Assembly (NCBI GenBank): GCA_964587515.1
Contig: CAZPMO010000011.1
Span: 1 to 50,009 of the forward strand
DNA from: CAZPMO01 sp964587515
Lineage (GTDB): Bacteria; Pseudomonadota; Alphaproteobacteria; MPNO01
DNA: 50,009 nucleotides
Direction of reading: 5' to 3'
The notes beneath the pieces were generated by a model. The model was not told the origin of the DNA. It saw nothing but the letters and a program-made list of their open reading frames with translations, and ran no database searches. Positions within the stretch are counted from its first letter, which is position 1; each line of letters starts with the position of its first letter. Positions 46,868 through 50,009 of the stretch are shown here, piece after piece. A program made the position numbers and the translations under genes.

Positions 46868-47554
46868 CGCCGCGCTGGAACTGATCGGGGTGCGCCGCAC
46901 CTTCGAGCAGGGCGGCGCCCAAATCGAGGTGCTGACCGGCGCTTCCCTTGTGATTGAGCCGGGTCAGATCGTCGCCCTTGTCGGGCCGTCCGGGTCGGGC
47001 AAGTCGACGCTGCTGCAAATCGCGGGCCTTCTGGAACGCCCCACCGCGGGCGAAGTGCGCGTCGCCGGCCAGTCCTGCGACGGTATGAACGACGACCGGC
47101 GCACCGAGTTGCGCCGTACCGGTCTCGGTTTCGTCTATCAGTACCACCATCTGCTGCCCGAGTTCTCCGCGCTGGAAAATGTGGTCCTGCCGCAGATGAT
47201 CGCCGGGCTGGCGCGTGGAGAGGCGCGCGCGCGCGCCGGCGAACNNNNNNNNNNGAACTCCTCGATATGGTGGGCCTGGGCGCGCGGGTAAGCCATCGCC
47301 CGGCGCGACTTTCGGGCGGCGAGCAGCAGCGGGTCGCCGTGGCCCGCGCGCTGGCCAACGCGCCCAAGGTGCTGATCGCCGACGAACCCACCGGCAATCT
47401 GGATCAGCACACGTCGGACGCGGTTTTCGATCAGCTTCTGAAGATCGTCCGGGGCGCCGGTGTCGCGGCGCTGATCGCCACCCACAACACCGAGCTCGCC
47501 TCCCGCATGGACCGCGTGTTTACGCTCTCGGACGGCATTATCGTCGAAAACTAA
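46860..47554 (+). CDS. lolD: Lipoprotein-releasing system ATP-binding protein (interrupted by assembly gap)
   Basis: The ABC ATPase partner of the Lol permease. Walker A GPSGSGKSTL is near residues 41-50, QYHHLLPEFSALENV is the Q-loop region, and the signature LSGGEQQRVAVARAL and Walker B KVLIADEPTGNLD lie after the gap. Ten N at 47245-47254 break the frame. The four bases before (47241-47244) and after (47255-47258) are both GAAC; joining on this overlap gives an unbroken 226-aa protein reading ...AGELLDMVGLG..., the normal length. The gene is therefore intact. It ends overlapping the convergent lipoprotein gene by four bases. Confidence 0.92.
47223..47258. other. Assembly gap (10 N) at an alternating GC tract with 4-base overlapping ends
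   Basis: A GCGCGCGCGCGCGC run at 47223-47236 precedes the N-run (47245-47254). Both flanks of the N-run carry GAAC. The ten N are therefore probably a placeholder, with a true gap of minus four bases; collapsing it restores the lolD frame. Confidence 0.85.
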
Positions 47555-48039
47555 CCCGCGTTGTCGATCTTCCAGTTGCCGTCCGGTTGGCGGCAAGCCG
47601 TGCCGTAGGCGTTCTCGGTTCTGCCCCCGACGGTGACGGTCTGCTGATATTCGCGGCAATATTGGCCCGTCTGCGCCTCGTAGGTCCGTGTCGGGGTGAA
47701 GGTTCCGGAATGGCCTGAATCGGGGTTGCGCCATGTAGTGGTCGTTCCGGACGGCGCCGATTCCAAACCATGGGACGCCGTCTGCTGGGCATAAAGCCGG
47801 TCGGCGCGGTCGAGTGACTCTCCGACCCCCCGGCCGACCAGCCCGCCGAGCAGGGTTCCGACCGCGACCGCGGCGAGCTTGCCCCGTCCGCCGCCGATCT
47901 GAGCCCCGGCGAGCCCGCCGAGCGCGGCGCCCATCAGTGTGCCGCCGGTGGTTTTGGGGCCTGAGTTGGCGCTGCACGCGATCAGGCTGGTCGCGGTCAA
48001 CAGGACAATGGCCGTGGATTTTACGCGCTGCGTATTCAT
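47551..48039 (-). CDS. Glycine-zipper outer-membrane lipoprotein (17-kDa surface antigen-like)
   Basis: A 162-aa predicted lipoprotein. The signal peptide ends in a lipobox with Cys22 (LIACSA). A glycine-zipper 2TM domain follows (GGTLMGAALGGLAGAQIGGG and VGTLLGGLVGRGVGESL), then a soluble C-terminal domain with the YCREYQQTVTVGGRTENAYG motif of the Rickettsia 17-kDa antigen family. The ATG at 48039 follows AAGGAGC; an open frame further upstream belongs to no homology. It starts 11 bases after the His/Arg-rich gene on the same strand, so they form an operon. The function in the envelope is not known. Confidence 0.85.
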   Translation of the reverse strand: MNTQRVKSTAIVLLTATSLIACSANSGPKTTGGTLMGAALGGLAGAQIGGGRGKLAAVAVGTLLGGLVGRGVGESLDRADRLYAQQTASHGLESAPSGTTTTWRNPDSGHSGTFTPTRTYEAQTGQYCREYQQTVTVGGRTENAYGTACRQPDGNWKIDNAG

Positions 48040-48050
48040 TGAACTGCTCC

Positions 48051-48320
48051 TTAACGATGGCGGCGGCGCGCGCGGGAAGAGTGCCGCCAGTGGCGACCAT
48101 GACGAGACGCCCGACGCCAATGGCGGTGACCCGACCGGTAATGACGGTATATTCGGTGTCGATGGGACGCGTAATACCAGGGCGCGACGCTATAATGGGT
48201 CAGAATGCGGATGATCGGCGCGGCGTGGTTATGCGAGCGGTGGTGGGCCGCTGCCGGACCCGTGAAGCTGGCCCATAACAGGGCCGCGGCGGCGGTTGCC
48301 GGGATGAGGGTCTTTAACAT
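48051..48320 (-). CDS. His/Arg-rich, strongly cationic exported small protein
   Basis: An 89-aa protein with a clear signal peptide (about residues 1-25, ending GPAAA) and a 64-residue mature part that contains about 14 His, 17 Arg and several Tyr and Trp residues but no Asp or Glu. There are repeated HRH, RHW and RHYR units. This composition suggests binding of metal ions, nucleic acid or anionic lipid, or a cationic peptide. It is preceded by AGGCAGG and followed by the glycine-zipper lipoprotein gene. It is divergent from the PepSY/response-regulator/kinase genes. No family is recognised, and low complexity makes homology hard to judge. Confidence 0.65.
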   Translation of the reverse strand: MLKTLIPATAAAALLWASFTGPAAAHHRSHNHAAPIIRILTHYSVAPWYYASHRHRIYRHYRSGHRHWRRASRHGRHWRHSSRARRRHR

Positions 48321-48389
48321 GGGAACCTGCCTTTTGAGTGGTTGCGGTATCGAACGGTATCCATCATGGCGGAGGCCACCTGTACCTAT

Positions 48390-48419
48390 CCTGAACGGGC
48401 CGTTCATCTGCCGTTCAGG
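48390..48419. promoter_or_regulatory. Candidate OmpR-family response-regulator box
   Basis: CCGTTCA occurs at 48400-48406 and 48411-48417, an 11-bp period, which is the spacing of OmpR/PhoB-family direct repeats. A third, inverted copy CTGAACGG (48391-48398) makes a 9-bp inverted repeat CCTGAACGG/CCGTTCAGG (48390-48398 with 48411-48419). It lies 21-50 bases before the PepSY gene. A second direct repeat, CGGTATC x2 with a 10-bp period, is at 48345-48361 nearer the leftward gene. Confidence 0.55.
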
Positions 48420-48440
48420 TGGTTTGAGGTAAAAAAACCT

Positions 48441-48830
48441 ATGAATCGCAGGGGTTTCATTGGCGTTCTGGCGGCTTTCCTGGCGTTTGGATGGGCCGGC
48501 GACGGGCGCGCGGCGCACGATCGCGCCCTGGGAATCCGGGCGCCATCGGAGAGTTCCGGGAGCGTGATCCCCGGACGCGGATCCTGGGGGGCAACGGGTC
48601 CAAATCGCGCCCGCCAAGGGGTGCGCGAAGGGCGGTTGCTGCCGCTGGAAGATATTCTGGCGTCGGTGCGACCCCGTGTTCCGGGCAGGGTGCTCGACGT
48701 CCAGTTGAGCCGCCGCGACCGCCGTGACGTTTATCGGCTGAAGATACTGGGCCGCGACGGCAAGGTGCGCCTGGTCGCGGTGGACGGGGCGACGGCCCGA
48801 ATTCTGTCTGTGCGGGGAGGCGGCCGATGA
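48441..48830 (+). CDS. PepSY-domain exported protein
   Basis: A 129-aa exported protein. The N-terminus MNRRGFIGVLAAFLAFGW has an RRxFI-like twin-arginine motif, so Tat export is possible; a Sec signal is the alternative. The C-terminal ~65 residues (LLPLEDILASVRPRVPGRVLDVQLSRR and the LVAVDGATARILSV end) form a PepSY domain, often found in periplasmic modulators of sensor kinases or proteases. It overlaps the response-regulator gene by four bases and is first in that operon, so it probably acts on the adjacent sensor kinase. An RBS-like GAGGT lies 11 bases before the ATG. Confidence 0.8.
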   Translation: MNRRGFIGVLAAFLAFGWAGDGRAAHDRALGIRAPSESSGSVIPGRGSWGATGPNRARQGVREGRLLPLEDILASVRPRVPGRVLDVQLSRRDRRDVYRLKILGRDGKVRLVAVDGATARILSVRGGGR

Positions 48831-49495
48831 GGGTGCTGGTGGTCGAGGATGAACCCGAGCTCGCGCGCCAGCTCGCCGATGCGCTGGCCGAAACCGGTTA
48901 TGTGGTCGATATCGCCTATGATGGTGAGGAAGCGCTTCATCTGGGCGATACCGAACCCTATGACGCCGTGATCCTCGATCTCGGCCTTCCGGTCATCGAC
49001 GGGATCACGGTGCTTGAACGCTGGCGCCGCGCCGGGCGCACGATGCCGGTGTTGATCCTGACGGCGCGCGACGAATGGCGCGAAAAGGTTACGGGCTTCG
49101 ATGCCGGCGCCGACGATTACGTCACCAAGCCTTACCGCCTGGAGGAAGTGCTGGCGCGTCTCCGCGCCTTGATCCGCCGTTCGGCGGGCAAGGCCTCGCC
49201 GGTGCTCGATGTCGGCGCCGTGACCATCGATACAACGGCGGCGCGGGTCACCCTCGACGGCGCGCCGGTCAAGCTGACGGGTCATGAATACAAGCTGCTG
49301 GCCTTCATGGCGCATCACCCGGGCAAGGTATTCTCGCGAACCGAACTGACCGAACATGTCTACGACCAGAGCTTCGATCGCGATTCGAACACCATCGAGG
49401 TATTCGTCGGCCGCATACGACGCAAACTCGGGACCAACATAATCGTAACCGTGCGGGGGTTGGGCTATCGCTTGAAGACCGAGGATGAAAACTAA
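48827..49495 (+). CDS. OmpR/PhoP-family response regulator
   Basis: A 222-aa two-component regulator. The receiver domain (about 1-115) has the acidic pocket Glu7/Asp8, phospho-acceptor Asp51 (VILDLGLPVIDG), Thr79 and Lys101 (VTKPYRLEE). The C-terminal winged-helix DNA-binding domain (about 125-220) has LTGHEYKLLAFMAHHPGKVFS and the NTIEVFVGRIRRKLG recognition helix. It overlaps the PepSY gene and the kinase gene. It probably binds the 11-bp-spaced repeats upstream of the operon, controlling it and perhaps the divergent operon. QseB/PhoP-like is the closest type. Confidence 0.94.
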   Translation: MRVLVVEDEPELARQLADALAETGYVVDIAYDGEEALHLGDTEPYDAVILDLGLPVIDGITVLERWRRAGRTMPVLILTARDEWREKVTGFDAGADDYVTKPYRLEEVLARLRALIRRSAGKASPVLDVGAVTIDTTAARVTLDGAPVKLTGHEYKLLAFMAHHPGKVFSRTELTEHVYDQSFDRDSNTIEVFVGRIRRKLGTNIIVTVRGLGYRLKTEDEN

Positions 49496-50009
49496 CTCCA
49501 TTGCGCTCAGGCTGATCGCCGGCGCGGCGCTGTGGGTCGGCTTGGCGCTGGTGGTCGGCGGTTTTGCGCTCGCCGCCCTGTTCGACGATCATGTGGAGCG
49601 CACGTTCGATCGGCGCGCTTCGGTGCTGCTGGAGTCCCTGATCGCGGTGGCGGAAATCGATCCGGCGGGCAAGCTCGTGCTGACCGGCGCGCCGGGCGAG
49701 CCCCGTTTCGATGTTCCCTTTTCGGGCTGGTACTGGCAGATCGACGGCCCCGACGGCGAGGTTCTCCATTCCCGTTCGCTGTGGGACCGCACGCTCGGGA
49801 ACGGCGCGCCGGCGGGAGCGATCAGCACCTACCGGATCGCGGGGCCGGCGGAGCAGACGCTGCGCGTGACCGAACGCGGCATCACCCTGCCCGGGTCGCG
49901 GGCCATTTTCCGTTTTGCCGTTGCCGCCGACATCGCCCAGCTCGAGGCCGAAACCCGGCCGTTCAATGTCGTCCTCGGTCTGTCCCTGGGCATTCTCTGG
50001 CTGGTGTTG
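49485..50009 (+). CDS. Sensor histidine kinase, N-terminal part (runs off the window)
   Basis: The ATG at 49485 overlaps the response-regulator stop and opens a frame of 175 codons without stop to the window end. The product starts with a short cytoplasmic stretch and a first membrane helix (LIAGAALWVGLALVVGGFAL, about residues 10-29). A periplasmic sensor domain follows (about 33-160), then the start of a second membrane helix (VVLGLSLGILWLVL). The HAMP, dimerisation and ATPase domains lie outside. Position and layout identify it as the partner kinase of the OmpR-family regulator. The periplasmic domain contains FSGWYWQIDGPDGEVLHSRS, as in PhoQ/QseC-like kinases. The signal sensed is unknown. 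Confidence 0.88.
   Translation, partial: MKTNSIALRLIAGAALWVGLALVVGGFALAALFDDHVERTFDRRASVLLESLIAVAEIDPAGKLVLTGAPGEPRFDVPFSGWYWQIDGPDGEVLHSRSLWDRTLGNGAPAGAISTYRIAGPAEQTLRVTERGITLPGSRAIFRFAVAADIAQLEAETRPFNVVLGLSLGILWLVL

Overview
The window is a GC-rich stretch of an alphaproteobacterial chromosome, probably from a Rhodospirillales-like lineage. The assignment rests on gene order: tig-clpP-clpX-lon-hupB, a contiguous 14-gene nuoA-N operon, birA-coaX-rnj-DUF1467 directly after nuoN, a short ProRS next to a single LolC/E-type permease with LolD, and a Lrp-type regulator beside an AceE-like E1. Nearly all of it is housekeeping DNA. I see no phage, transposase, CRISPR array or rRNA operon. A run of N at 47245-47254 shows a draft assembly, so single-base frameshifts should be treated with care.

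Region 1 (1-7.6 kb) holds single metabolic genes: a cysteine hydrolase preceded by a perfect 18-bp inverted repeat, a small C-terminally anchored protein, a crotonase divergent from the NAD(P)HX repair enzyme nnr, an orphan 109-aa protein, and a Lrp/AsnC regulator divergent from a homodimeric-type 2-oxoacid dehydrogenase E1. Region 2 (7.6-15.3 kb) is the protein quality-control block tig-clpP-clpX-lon followed by hupB, framed by tRNA-Leu, tRNA-Val and tRNA-Asp. Region 3 (15.4-20.6 kb) has a DUF47 protein with a PiT phosphate transporter, a two-gene lipoprotein operon of unknown function, and a convergent secreted beta-propeller-like protein.

Region 4 (20.9-38.4 kb) is respiratory complex I (nuoA to nuoN, all intact, mostly overlapping or separated by a few bases) running into birA, coaX, rnj and a DUF1467 membrane protein. 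Region 5 (38.4-43.7 kb) sits between DUF1467 and proS: the DNA glycosylase gene tag, translationally coupled to a BMP-type (nucleoside-class) ABC importer whose first permease is frameshifted. Region 6 (43.8-47.6 kb) is a small exported protein, proS, and the lipoprotein-release ABC genes lolC/E and lolD. lolD contains the N gap, which can be closed by a 4-base overlap that restores its frame.

Region 7 (47.6-50.0 kb) has two divergent units. Leftward are an extremely His/Arg-rich exported protein and a glycine-zipper lipoprotein. Rightward are a PepSY-domain protein, an OmpR-family response regulator and a sensor kinase cut by the window end. Between them are direct repeats with an 11-bp period, typical of OmpR-family binding sites. 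This cluster and the 17.5-19.7 kb lipoprotein pair are the best candidates for undescribed biology; the rest is well-known machinery.
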